From positions 4,317,695 to 4,381,694 of the forward strand of contig OZ218954.1 in NCBI GenBank assembly GCA_965112735.1: a DNA stretch of 64,000 bases, written 5' to 3'. The position numbers and the translations under genes were made by a program. The DNA comes from Phaeosaccion multiseriatum (lineage: Eukaryota; Ochrophyta, other classes). Numbering within the stretch: position 1 is the stretch's first letter; every line of letters begins with the position of its first letter. Below, one piece after another: positions 22,540-33,847 of this stretch. A model generated the notes under the pieces. The model was not told the DNA's origin and did no database searches. It saw only the letters and a program-made list of their open reading frames with translations.

Positions 22540-23436
22540 CCTCCTCCTCCTCCTCCTCCTCCTCCTCCTCCTCCTCCTCCTCCTCCTCCTCCTCCTCCTC
22601 CTCCTCCTCCTCCTCCTCCTCCTCCTCCTCCTCCTCCTCCTCCTCCTCCTCCTCCTCCTCCTCCTCCTCCTCCTCCTCCTCCTCCTCCTCCTCCTCCTCC
22701 TCCTCCTCCTCCTCCTCCTCCTCCTCCTCCTCCTCCTCCTCCTCCTCCTCCTCCTCCTCCTCCTCCTCCTCCTCCTCCTCCTCCTCCTCCTCCTCCTCCT
22801 CCTCCTCCTCCTCCTCCTCCTCCTCCTCCTCCTCCTCCTCCTCCTCCTCCTCCTCCTCCTCCTCCTCCTCCTCCTCCTCCTCCTCCTCCTCCTCCTCCTC
22901 CTCCTCCTCCTCCTCCTCCTCCTCCTCCTCCTCCTCCTCCTCCTCCTCCTCCTCCTCCTCCTCCTCCTCCTCCTCCTCCTCCTCCTCCTCCTCCTCCTCC
23001 TCCTCCTCCTCCTCCTCCTCCTCCTCCTCCTCCTCCTCCTCCTCCTCCTCCTCCTCCTCCTCCTCCTCCTCCTCCTCCTCCTCCTCCTCCTCCTCCTCCT
23101 CCTCCTCCTCCTCCTCCTCCTCCTCCTCCTCCTCCTCCTCCTCCTCCTCCTCCTCCTCCTCCTCCTCCTCCTCCTCCTCCTCCTCCTCCTCCTCCTCCTC
23201 CTCCTCCTCCTCCTCCTCCTCCTCCTCCTCCTCCTCCTCCTCCTCCTCCTCCTCCTCCTCCTCCTCCTCCTCCTCCTCCTCCTCCTCCTCCTCCTCCTCC
23301 TCCTCCTCCTCCTCCTCCTCCTCCTCCTCCTCCTCCTCCTCCTCCTCCTCCTCCTCCTCCTCCTCCTCCTCCTCCTCCTCCTCCTCCTCCTCCTCCTCCT
23401 CCTCCTCCTCCTCCTCCTCCTCCTCCTCCTCCTCCT
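22540..23436. repeat. (CTC)n trinucleotide array of about 900 bp
   Basis: About 299 uninterrupted CTC/CCT units, directly visible. Shorter tracts of the same unit occur at 383-1450 and 43030-43124. Because the unit is a triplet without stops, long frames of leucine, arginine or glycine are open across it; none has a real coding signal. Such purine-pyrimidine mirror tracts can form triplex (H-DNA). The exact length may be inflated or collapsed by assembly. Confidence 0.95.
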
Positions 23437-23950
23437 GCGATAATCTCCTGCTGGTGCTGCACTTGTGCTGGTGCTGCTTGAACGAACGTCTCCCTCTTTC
23501 CTTGCTGCAGGGCCTCCCGGCCTCCCCTCCCCTCCCCTCCCCTTCCCCATGAGTTGCGGCCTCCTCAGGACATACTCACATAGTCACATAGGACAATGGC
23601 AAGGCTACCATGGCACCATCACGTAGAAAGGCTTGTTGGTTGGGCAGCGCACACACACATACACACACACACACACACACACGCACGCACGCACACACGC
23701 ACGCTCACACGGACGGGGGTACAAAGCGTTGGATCGCGTTCGGCCATATTTTTCTATTCGGCTGCCATCCGTCTTCTTCAACCCCCGACCATCACCCCCC
23801 TCGTCCATCTTATTCCCCTTCTCGGGCTCCTGCGACCCGTCCGCTTTAACCCTTCGTATCAGAACTCTACGATGGAGCCATGGAAAGGGCGCTCCTACTT
23901 CATACAAAAAGGAGCACGTAGCAGCAACAGGAGGACGGCTAATCTCAAGG
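23437..23950. other. 5' flank of the secreted-protein gene
   Basis: This contains a (CA)n/GCAC run at about 23649-23705 and otherwise unique sequence leading to the start codon at 23951. It should hold the promoter. No recognisable core element. Confidence 0.35.
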
Positions 23951-26377
23951 ATGAAGATCTGTGCTGCGGCCCTCCTCGTGGGACTGCCACTCCTCGCGCA
24001 GGCCAGCTACTACGAGGGAAGCTCAGACGGCATATCTGGCCTCCCTCTTGAGCTTGAGGAGAGGGTGATCGAAGGTGATCGCCTCGCTCGCTCTCTCCAA
24101 GGAGCCTGGGAGGGTGCTTTTTGCTCGAGCGTGTGCACGACTGCCCAGCCGTGCTACGCGGATCCCACCTGCCTGGTCGGGGAAGAGTCTCTCGGCTGCA
24201 ATGCGGCTGGCGCGGGCCAAGCCTGCCGATGTAAGTGCGGGGGGCGCCAATGCTGATGCTGAAGAGGTTGCAGTGATGCTGCTGTGGTCGTGGCACCCAG
24301 CAGAATGTATCATAGCTCCTTACCCGTTCAGAAAGGCAGCCTTCTCGTTCATTCCATGTGCTCTTTACTTGAAGTGTACGGATGGAAGCGTGAACACCTG
24401 CTTCCATCTTCCCCCTCTCTGTTGCTATCTCTGCTCGCTCTTCTCTTACGAACCTCCCGCCCCCAAAAACAGTTTGCGAGTTTGGCAAGTTCGCCGACAT
24501 TGTCTGCGTGAAGCCGCAGCAGCAAGCCGACGACAGCACGGACAGTGGCGCTCCTACTGCTGGCACTACTGCTGCAAGTGCCGACCCCATCGCTACCCCC
24601 GGCACAGCAGCCCCCATCCCACAGCATGCATGGAGCTCTTATTACGGATATTGCGACCCGTCCTGTACGCATGAGGCCCCTTGTTTCGACGACACTGCGT
24701 GTTCGAGGGTGGATCTCGGCTTTCACCAGCCTGGCTTCGTTGTTAATACGAATGTGATTGGGGGTAACGTCGCTGGCTGTGGAGCGTTTGCCGACTACTC
24801 GTGCAGATGTACGTGCGGTTGGGCACATGTGGCTGCACACACTCATACACACACGCACACACACACACACCGACGTCTGTGAACTCAAGACGGACCGAGG
24901 GGGGAAGAGGGATGCACTGACTGATGATTCTCCACACTCCCTCCGACCCGTGACACGCCTGTAACATTGGCTGCTTCTTTGTGCGTGCTCCCTCGATATC
25001 ACAACACGGACAGCCTGCGCCATTGACACCGGCGTTGAGTGCGGATGCAACGGGGCGACGAAAGACGTGATTGCCAAGATCAACGCCGGTGGGCCCGACG
25101 GTTACAGAGCTGCCATGCGAGAGCGCGGGGACTACGCTGACTTTGTCGGAGCCACACAGTGGAAGTTTTCCACTCCGGAGGTGAGGTAGTGGGTAGGTGG
25201 GCGGCCGACCACCGCTCGAGGGGGCGTAAGTGAGAAGATATAGAACCTCCTCTCTCTCTCCAATGACTTATGACTGTCGTGGATGGAGGGATCTCCTCTC
25301 TTCCCGTTGCTTGCCTTGCTTCGCTCTCTACCGCGCCATGCCTCATATGCCATCCTCAGTCCGAATGGAGTAAAAAAGTGAAGGAATTGATTGATTTGAT
25401 TGAGTGCCGACCCGCCCCTACCCGACTGACCCGATGCTTCCCTGACCCATCCACATCCCTGACCTTTGCTTCTCCCCCTCCCCCCCTCCTTCCAACACCT
25501 CCCAACACTACTTTATGAACGCACAGGATCCCGGCCTCTCAGGCACTCAGCTCGTAGAGCTGTGCAAGACAGACCCAACTGGCGTTGTCAACTTTTTTGC
25601 CTTCACAGACACGCCCTCGTGGTCTCCCCGTTACGATGCCAACGCAGCCACCGGCACCGCGGAAGCCGTGTGCATGAAAGGAATGGACGGAGGTGTGGGT
25701 CCGCTCGGGGCAGGCTTCATGGGGGTGTGGTTCGAAGAGCCTGCCGGCGTCCAAACCAACAGCCAGGTTGGTGTTGTTGGTGGCGTTGGTAATATACACA
25801 CTTCTAGTCCACGCGGCTCGAAAGGTTCTGTCTGTCCGAAGTCTCAAGCACACTGTGTGCTCAGTGAACGGATCATATTGATGTTCTTGAGGAGCGATGC
25901 CTGACCTCCTCCCATCTGCCCACCATGACCCGCCCCGCCTCTGCCTGCCCTTCTCTACACATGTTTTACCTCGCTCGGCAGTGCGGCGTCGCCAGCGTAA
26001 CTTGTGACGACATCAGAATGCCCAATGTGCTGACGGATTACAACTGGGCCACCGAGCTCAGCCAAACCTCCCCCGGAACTGTGACCCAGGAGAGCTCGAC
26101 GGGCCTGTGGCTGAGCTACGCTGCCAATTTCTTCCGTGGGGTTGGGTTTGAGAATGTGCGGCCGAACAGCCTGGCGAATTACAGTTTCTCCGTCATCAAG
26201 AAGGGCACGTGCTTGCTTGCGGATGGCAGGAAGGTTGCCTTCGAGTTCGTCAAAGATGGCTGTGACGTTGAGTACCAGCAGCGGTATGAGGGGAGGGGCT
26301 CCCAGGACGATCCCGAAAACCCCCTGTGCATCCCCGGCACCGATGAAATCTTGCCTTACACCGTCAAGTTTATCTAA
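23951..26377 (+). CDS. Secreted cysteine-rich protein with duplicated module
   Basis: Five exons join in phase: 23951-24230, 24473-24808, 25014-25180, 25527-25766 and 25982-26377, encoding 472 residues. The N-terminus M-K-I-C-A-A-A-L-L-V-G-L-P-L-L-A-Q-A is a classic signal peptide with likely cleavage after A-Q-A or shortly beyond. Exons 1 and 2 carry related cysteine modules: C-x3-C-x5-C-Y/F-x-D-x2-C, followed by a Gly-Cys pair and a final C-R. Both exons end at the same phase-1 position (TGC-CGA-T or TGC-AGA-T before GTA-GTGCGG), which points to exon duplication. Exon 3 has C-A-I-D-T-G-V-E-C-G-C-N-G, and the rest is a non-repetitive globular-looking region with five more cysteines. I do not recognise the family. 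A secreted or vacuolar, disulfide-stabilised protein is inferred. The model is well supported by phases and composition. Confidence 0.7.
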
Positions 26378-27009
26378 GCCCGTCTCCCCCCACAGGCAGG
26401 CATATGGGCAGGCAGGGTGGGGAGCGGCGTCGGAAACACCTCTGTTGGGAGTACAGTTGGTGGTACTACAGTTGGTGATACAGTCAATCACATGCAATAC
26501 AATAGAGGCGGCAGTAAACTTTTCTATAAATTAAAATTAATTATGAACTCACTCGACTCTGAAGAGTATGGGGGAGGGGCGGAGGGGTAGAGGGGAGGGG
26601 AGGAGAGGGGAGGGGAGGGGCCGACGGGCACCAGGCAGGAGTGCCTCACCAGGAGCGTCGAGTGGCCTCACTGATGCGACACAGTGCGAGACAACCGAGC
26701 AGAGAGCCAAGTGAGGCAGTGAGGCTATGCCAAGTGATGCTGTTTGGGCTTTTTGGGCGGCACCCAATCTCACAGCCCTGAAAGTATGTCAACAATCCAG
26801 GGGGGGGCAATCCGATATCCCCTCTCGCCTCATTCCCTCATTGTTTTACGCCTACCCTTCCCCCTTAATTATTTAGCCTGCTCAGACACAAAGGTAAGGT
26901 CCCGCTACCGCACAAGTCCCGAAGAAGCGTTGAGGGAAGTCCTTTGTGTGATGGTGCCACTGCTGCTGCTGTTGAGGCTGCTTCAGCGTGGCTGACGAAA
27001 GTGAAGGAC
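26378..27009. other. Intergenic, may hold 5' exon of the PPR gene
   Basis: A G-rich stretch lies at about 26570-26620; otherwise the sequence is unique. The PPR gene's frame is open upstream of its first ATG as far as about 26869 and is preceded by TTATTTAG, so a 5' exon may exist here. I could not fix one. Confidence 0.35.
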
Positions 27010-29863
27010 ATGAGGCAAGGCGAGGGAGGGAGGCGGCGCGGCCTCTTTCCAAAGGCAGCGGCAGCGGCGGCGTTTACCCTGTTGGGCGTCACAGTATGCC
27101 CTTCGATCAGCGTCAAGGCCCTCCGGGTACACCCGCAGGTAACCCCGGGATGGAGCAGTGGCAGCAGCAGCGGCAGCGGCAGAAAGAGGAGCATTTTAGA
27201 GATGACTGGAGGCGTCAGCTCACCAAGCCGCAGCAGCCGCCGCAGCACAGGTGCAGGCAGAAGAACACTAGTGGGAGGTCGTAGGCCACCAATGGGAGGA
27301 GTAGGGCGGGGCTGGGGCATGAGCGGTAGGCACCCGGTGGTGTCGAGACGGACTCTGGTCTGTCATGAAGCGAGGCCGCAGCAAAACGAACAAGGCGCAG
27401 AGGAGCCCGGGGGCAGCGACGGGGGCGGGGGGGGCGCAGGGGCGTCTTCCAATAGCAGCAAACCAGCGGCAAGGAAGCCGCCCGGCCGCCGCGCCAAAGG
27501 CAAAGAGAGGACCAACACTTTGAGCGACAAGCAGAGCGAAGACATCAACCGATTGATGGACAACCGTTTCCGCTCCAACCGAAGGAGGCCCATGGCCGAG
27601 AAGAAGCGAGAGGAGGGGGAGGGAGAGGGGAATTGGGAGCTGGCAGCAGTGGCAGTAGCGGCGGTGTCGGCAACCCCTGCCAGCGGCGGGGACATACCAG
27701 AGGAAGACTTGGACTTTGCCGACGATATGACTGCCGCCTTTGCTGCTGCCGGCGTTGCGGCCGCCGCGGGGAGTGTCGAGGCGGTGACGGCACGTCAAGC
27801 AGGTGCGGCCCGCACTCGATGGCAGTAGATGGGAGGTCTTGGCTGTGTCTCTGTGGCGAGGGAAGGGGATCGGACCAAGCTGCTACCGCTATTCCGACGC
27901 CCCCTCCCTTACCCCACGCCATGACTAATGTCACATTACCCCCACCTCGCCGCTCTCCCCCCTCTTCCTCTCCCGTGCCCCCCCCTTAGCCAACGCAGTC
28001 GCTCCCGCTGTCGTGCCCCCCCCGTCTGCGTGGCATGAGGCGATCAGTTACTTCGAGGACATCCAGGCCCTCGGTATGGAGCCCAACAAGGCCGCTTACG
28101 CCGCTGCGATGAGGGCGTGTGCCTCTGCGGCGGACTGGTGCAAGGCCCTAACGCTGTTCGACAACTACCTCAAGGCGGGCTTCGAGCTGGAAGGTGGGTA
28201 GGCCAGAGCAGAGGCGTATGGGCAGGCAGGGCAAGGCTTATATTGAGAGCTCTCTCCCCTCCCCACTCAGATGCTCTCTCACCTCCTTTATCGATATCGA
28301 TGTTTTATATCGATGGAACTATAGCTGCTCTCTCACCTCCTTTATCGATATCGATGTTTTATATCGATGGAACCATAGCTGCTCTCTCACCTCCTTTATC
28401 GATATCGATGTTTTATATCGATGGAACCATAGCTGCTCTCTCACCTCCTCGTGCTCAGCTCTGCTCTGCTGTGTTCTGACCAACTGCATTTCTCTGGGCT
28501 GTATCACCAACTGCGCTGCTCTGCTGTGCTCTTTAGGCATCATCGTGACGGCGGCGGTGGTTGCGTGCTGCAGGGCAGGGAAGGCGGACGAGGCCGTCAA
28601 CATCATCTCACAAGCCGACGACAGGGGACTGCAGGTGCGCCACACGTCACCACACGTCTCTAAACCCCTTTGTACCCCATACCCCATACCCCATACCCCA
28701 TACCCCATACCCCATACCCCATACCCCATACCCCATACCCCATACCCCATACCCCATACCCCATACCCCATACCCCATACCCCATACCCCATACCCCATA
28801 CCCCATACCCCATACCCCATACCCCATACCCCATACCCCATACCCCATACCCCATACCCCATACCCCATACCCCATACCCCATACCCCATACCCCATACC
28901 CCATACCCCATACCCAATACCCCATACCCCATACCCCATACCCAATACCCCATACCCAATACCCCATACCCCATACCCCATACCCCATACCCCATACCCA
29001 ATACCCCATACCCCATACCCCATACCCAATACCCCATACCCCATACCCCCCCAAACCCCACCCTTCAGGTGCCGTCCCTGCTGTACAACCGAGTCATGGA
29101 CGCCTTCCACGCTGTGGGGGACATCGACGGGCTGTACCTGCTGGCCCTGTCCATGAAGGACAAGGGGCTTCTGCTCGACGCAGCGGGCTGGAACCACCTC
29201 GTCACCTGCTTCATCAGCAAGGGCGATTGGGTCAAGGCCACGAGCACACTCGTCGAGGTGAGGCAGGGAGGGAGGGAGGATGGCAGTGGACGGGGAGGGA
29301 GGGAGGATGGCAGTGGACGGGGAGGGAAGGGGTAGCCCAACGTCCTCCTGCCATTGATCAATACCTACGGAACGAGCTGCCTTGCCGTCTTGGCCTCCTG
29401 TATCAGCTTTTTGGCCCCCTGACATGTGCCCCACTGCTCGAATGACTCTTGCTCCTGGTACTGACTGCTGTATCACGAACTGTTGTGCCTGTGGCTGCTA
29501 TACCACCAACTGCTGTGCCTGTGTCTGCAGGTGGGCAACGCGGGGTACCACCACAGCTCCCGCACGGCTCGGGGCTGGCGAGTGCTCAAGGAGGCTGAGG
29601 TAGAGCTCGGCACGTACACAGCAGTTGGTGGTACACCAGGGGGGGAGGAGTATCTGCAGCGACAGGAGGATGGCGAGATTGCTGTGCCACCAGCAGGGGC
29701 AGCAGCAGCAGGGGCAGCAGCAGCACTTGGGTATCCCGCAGCAGCATCGGCGGCGGCGGCGGCGGCGGCAGCAGCAGCAGCAGCGATAGCAGCACGAGCG
29801 CAAGAGAGGGACGAAGAAGACAGAGACAGTGCTCCCATTGACATAGGTGATCCCTTCGGTTGA
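27010..29863 (+). CDS. Pentatricopeptide repeat (PPR) protein
   Basis: Five exons join in phase: 27010-27802, 27990-28193, 28537-28634, 29069-29257 and 29531-29863, encoding 538 residues. Exons 2-4 form about four PPR motifs, with W-H-E-A-I-S-Y-F-E-D, G-M-E-P-N-K-A-A-Y, A-M-R-A-C, C-R-A-G-K-A-D-E-A and Y-N-R-V-M-D-A-F. PPR proteins bind organellar RNA in mitochondria or plastids and act in processing, editing or translation. The N-terminal 250 residues are basic and Gly/Ser-rich, with a polyalanine stretch near the start, consistent with an organelle targeting region but not diagnostic. The C-terminus has polyalanine and ends in D-I-G-D-P-F-G. The first in-frame ATG is taken as the start; an upstream exon is possible. 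Intron 2 has a 54-bp tandem repeat and intron 3 a 7-bp satellite. Confidence 0.7.
28273..28455 (+). repeat. 54-bp tandem repeat in PPR intron 2
   Basis: Three full copies start at 28273, 28327 and 28381, and a partial copy at 28435. Each contains TATCGATATCGATG and TTTTATATCGATGG, so the unit is internally palindromic around ATCGAT. Confidence 0.9.
28673..29047 (+). repeat. 7-bp satellite (TACCCCA)n in PPR intron 3
   Basis: About 53 units of TACCCCA, with scattered TACCCAA variants in the right half, end 20 bp before the acceptor. The unit is telomere-like in style but differs from CCCTAA. Every reading frame is open because 7 units of 3 bases cycle without stops; these frames are not genes. 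Confidence 0.92.
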
Positions 29864-30174
29864 CAGTCCTCCCATGCGGGCCCCCTTCGGTTAGTTGCTA
29901 GCCCTAAGTTAGTTTTGCCCATGTGTACGAGTGGCGAGGGTCTTTCTCGAATGTAAAAAGACGTGTGTTGACACTTGGTGCCTAGCATTGAATACGTCGT
30001 GCCATTCCCTTTTGTGATTTGAAGCCCCCTAAGAAAGACCTGCTTAGGGTTAGGCCGGGCATGGCACTTTCAGGCATGGCGCTGACCTGACCCTAAGGCA
30101 TGAAGATGAAGGCATGGCACTAGCGGCGGCCCCAGTCCTCCACTCCACTCCACTCCTACTTGAGAGGTTGAGCG
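29864..30174. other. Convergent 3' intergenic region
   Basis: The 311-bp space between the PPR gene (plus) and the mS45-like gene (minus) holds both 3' ends. No coding signal, and no clear polyadenylation signal is visible. Confidence 0.4.
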
Positions 30175-31055
30175 CTATACGCTGGGCAGGGGGGGAAGCT
30201 TGTAATCGCGAGAGGGCGGCCTCGGCGCCTTCTTGCGCACCGTCATGTACCCGGTCTTCTTCACGTCAAGGTTGCCCCTGGCGTACAGCAGGCCGGGGGG
30301 GGTGGGCCACATCCTTGCGATCCATGACAGCTTGGCGCTCCACGAGTACAGCTGCTCCTCCTCCTCAGAGGCGAAGCGGAGGTGCCCAGACCTGCTCCTG
30401 AGCAGCGTGGGAGAGTCCTTGTCGCTGATGTCCTTCATGGCCATCTGAAAGTCACGCCGCTTAGGCGACTGGGGAGAGGGAGAGGAGGAGGAGTGGACAG
30501 GGGGATGGCAGCAAACGGAACGGGAAAAAAAAAGAGAGGAGTTGAAGAGACAGACTGTACGCTGACAGTCGAAATACTGTCAAAAGGGCTCGGCGGTTTT
30601 GATCGAGACCACCGCGAGACCTGCGCATTGCTTTCCACCCACGCACACGCTCGCACGCACGTCCACGGACCTTCTTGGCTGTCTTGAGGTTTATGGCGTA
30701 CGCCTTCCTCTTGGCCTCGCGGCCGTCTCGCAGCTTAATGTAGTCACGCAGCTCGCGGTCGGGGTGGTCCATTTTTTCGTACTGTGGGGGGAATGGACGG
30801 CAGCAGACGGGAGGGGAGATAAATGGCACAGGCACAGTCAGTGCAGCCGTAACCCTGAAGTGCAGTTGTGCAGCGAACAAGGCGCTTGGCCCTGTCGTGT
30901 GGCCCTGCCCTGCCCTGCTCCAAGCGGGGTGGTTGGGTGGTTCGCTTAGCAGCTGGTGGTGTGGCCTCCATGTGTTGTGAGGCCCGTGTGTGTGTGGTGC
31001 CTTCCAGCGGCACGGTGCGTGGAATACTCAGCTCTGCCGCCTGCCCATATGCCTT

Positions 31056-31121
<66 letters not shown>

Positions 31122-32132
31122 GGTTTGTCCCTATGCCTCTCTCCCAGCCTCCTTGTCGCCCTCCACTGCCATCCCCGCCTCCCCCATCCACTGCCCTCAA
31201 TGCCCCACCTTTGTCTTGCGTGCGTCGACGAAGTCCTTGTCCATCTCGTTGCCCTTCATGTCCTCATCCGCGAACATGAAACCGTACTTCTTATGGACGG
31301 GCTCCGGTACGTCGATGGGGTGCTTCGGAGCCTCCAGGCCGGGGTAGTCTTCCTCGCACTGGGGCGTGTTGGCGTGTTGGTCACACAGGTGTCACACAGG
31401 TGGGGGACAGGGGGAGGGGGAGACGGGGGAGGGAGGAGAGGACGAGGGAGCGTGGGAAGAGGCGGGAGTCAATCACAAGAAAAGGAGGAGGGCGTGAATC
31501 AAAGGCAAGACAAGGGAGGGCTGCACTCACTACGGACAAGCGGAGCGGAGTGTCGGGCTTTCTTTCTTCCTTCCTTCCTTCCATCCTTCCTTCCTTTGCT
31601 CTGCCGAAGACCTGGCTTTGCAAGCTCCCCTCCCCCCCTCCCCCTGCAAGCCCTCCACTCACCTCTTCGATGAACTTCTGCTCGTAGAAAGAGTCAAGGT
31701 CTTTGTAGAGCACCCTTTGTGTTTCCCCACGCTGTGGCGTCACAAATAACACGAGCACGAGGAACACGACGGGATGGCAGCAGAGGGCCGAGGCCACAGT
31801 GGGGGGGGAGGGGGGAAGGAGAGCGCGTGTGATAAGTAGAAAGAGAGGAGGGCGAGGGAAGCGCGTGATGAGTCGGCCCTCCAAGCCATCCATGCACACA
31901 CACACATGCACTCTCACATCCACACATATGTATGCACACGCACACACACGCACACACGCACACACGCACGCAAACACACATACACAAACGGACACACATG
32001 CGCGCGCACACACACGCACGCACGCATATTCACATCCACATCCACACACACGTACACGCAAGCCACAAACATAGGCGCGCGCGCACACACATACACACAC
32101 GCAAACACACACACACACATGCAAACACACAT

Positions 32133-32179
<47 letters not shown>

Positions 32180-33710
32180 CACGCACTCACCGCGTCCTCG
32201 AGCTGCAGGGGCTGTGCTTCGAACTTCTTCTGAGCCTCAAGCCGCTCCTCCCAAGTCATGGCCTGCGGCAGGTGGCAGCACACGGCATCACAAATGGCAC
32301 AAGACAGGCACACATCGGCGGGGACAGGAGACAGGGCGGCTGAGGGGCACACACACGCACATACGCGCGCAATGGCGGCCTGAGGATGCCCGTCTCTCGC
32401 TCTGTCTCTCTGTTTCCCCTCTACCTCTCTCTCTACCACTCCACTCTGTGCCCCTCACCTTGGACTTTTCAAGCTCTCCCATCATGTCTGCAGGGAAGCC
32501 CATCATCTCTCTGAGGTTGTGTTTCCGCGTCCTGAGTTCGCTCTCCCACACCTTCTGCGACAGGGGACGGGTGCGTCCCCAGTACTCGTCCTCCGCGTCG
32601 AACTGCAGCAGGCGGATGAAGCCGGCCACCTGGGAGGGAGGGGCAGGCATATGGGCAGGCAGGGAAGAGACACAAAGCGTGACGTCATGATGGGCACTTC
32701 TGTCCACCCCCTCGGTGTCTGCAGACACGCACGCACTCACGTGTTTCTTGTGCACCTTGTACCGCTGCGAGAGGCGGGCGAGAGAGTTGCGCACAGGGTC
32801 CTGCGTCCACAGCTTGAACATTTCCCGCCGCGTCTCGTGGGGCACGGACCTGCGTGAGAGAGAGAGAGAGAGAGGAAAGAGAGATATTGAGAGAGGAAGA
32901 TGGACAGAGACAGGAGAGAGCGAGAGAGACAGAAAAGAGAGAGAGGGACAAGCAGTACGCCTTCCACCGAATGACGGCCAGCCTCCCTTCCACGGAAGGA
33001 TGGCTGGCTGGCTGTAGCAGCTGCCCGCCCTACCTGGTGAGGTACTCCCTGGGCGGCTTGTCGAGGTAGTCGTCAAACACGACGCCCTCGAGGTCCTCGT
33101 CGGGGTCGTCTCTGTTCCACTTCTCGTTCATCCTGGCATTCCTGCAGTGCGTCACGAGGCAGGATCTCTCTCTTTAGTCAAATGGGCGTCAAATGGGCAA
33201 AGAGAAACATTCAAGCAACACCCAGCTCTACATCAAAAGGATTGGGACCAGGTCTGAAAGGAGTCCCTCGCCGGCACTGGCTCCCTGTCAGGCTGCAAGG
33301 ACGATACCTGTTGTAGAAGGTTGGCTCGTTCTTGGCGTATTTGCCCCGCTTCTTGCCAAACTGCGCCCGAAAGCTCACCGAGCGCCACTGCTGCTGGTGT
33401 GGACACTGGAGACGGGCCGATGGGGTGAGGATGAAACACAGGGCATCAGAAGAAACAAACGCACAGAGAGAGGGACAGACAGTTAGATAGGGAGACAGCG
33501 ACGGAGGAGATGGATAGACAGGTATACGAAGGAATATAAGGCTGAGCCCACCCCCCTTCACCTCTCTGCCAGCGCCCGAACACTCACCCCACTTGGGTGC
33601 AAAGAACCACCGGCATCGCTGCCACTGTTTGCGCCCACCCACGCTGTGATCGACCTTCTGCCCCCCCTACTTCTGCGGCACAGAGAAGACACAGCTGAGG
33701 CTGCCGCCAT
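30175..33710 (-). CDS. Mitochondrial ribosomal protein mS45/Bot1-like
   Basis: Ten exons join in phase: 33710-33588, 33405-33308, 33141-33034, 32849-32741, 32629-32459, 32262-32191, 31731-31663, 31358-31209, 30781-30671 and 30468-30175, encoding 434 residues. The key block is T-R-R-E-M-F-K-L-W, then L-A-R-L-S-Q-R-Y-K-V-H-K-K-H-V and I-R-L-L-Q-F-D-A. This resembles the Bot1p or 'eukaryotic mitochondrial regulator' family, small-subunit mitoribosomal protein mS45 (yeast Mrps35), with its conserved S-x-K/R-Y-x-V helix. The N-terminus M-A-A-A-S-A-V with several arginines (C-R-R-S-R-G-G-R-R-S) looks like a mitochondrial presequence. The family call rests on my reading of this helix block and the targeting signal. 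Introns are short and repeat-filled (CTGT, CA). It is divergent from the next gene, sharing a 137-bp spacer. Confidence 0.6.
31058..31121. repeat. (CTGT)n run in mS45-like gene intron
   Basis: About 16 pure CTGT units inside the intron between exons 8 and 9 of the minus-strand gene. Confidence 0.85.
31888..32176. repeat. CA/GCAC repeat cluster in mS45-like gene intron
   Basis: CA-rich repeats with ACGC, ATGC and ACAT interruptions fill the intron between exons 6 and 7. The final run is a pure (CA)n. Open frames on both strands here are compositional. Confidence 0.8.
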
Positions 33711-33847
33711 GGTCTCGGCAGACAGCACAGCAGTGAGGGGGAAGAGGGAGAAATATGGGAGGAGCATATGGGCCAGATGTCGATCTCGATTTCGCTGTTA
33801 CAGAAAAGTCTCTTTGGGAATGAGGGAGGGAGTTCTAAAAAAATAAT
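33711..33847. promoter_or_regulatory. Candidate bidirectional promoter
   Basis: This 137-bp spacer separates the start codons of the mS45-like gene (minus) and the coiled-coil zinc-ribbon gene (plus). Both promoters or leaders must overlap here unless a non-coding first exon exists. No core element is recognised. Confidence 0.4.

Noticed and set aside
22461-23550. Polyleucine, polyglycine and polyarginine frames of more than 300 residues
   Set aside because: They arise from one (CTC)n array that has no stop in any frame; no other coding signal.
28194-29476. Long frames of P-I-P-H-T-P-Y or G-V-W-G-M-G-Y repeats on both strands
   Set aside because: They come from a 7-bp satellite that reads through in all frames. 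Splice sites and PPR homology place it in an intron.
31906-32690. Histidine/threonine-rich frames around 32 kb
   Set aside because: They are translations of CA-type microsatellites within introns of the mS45-like gene.
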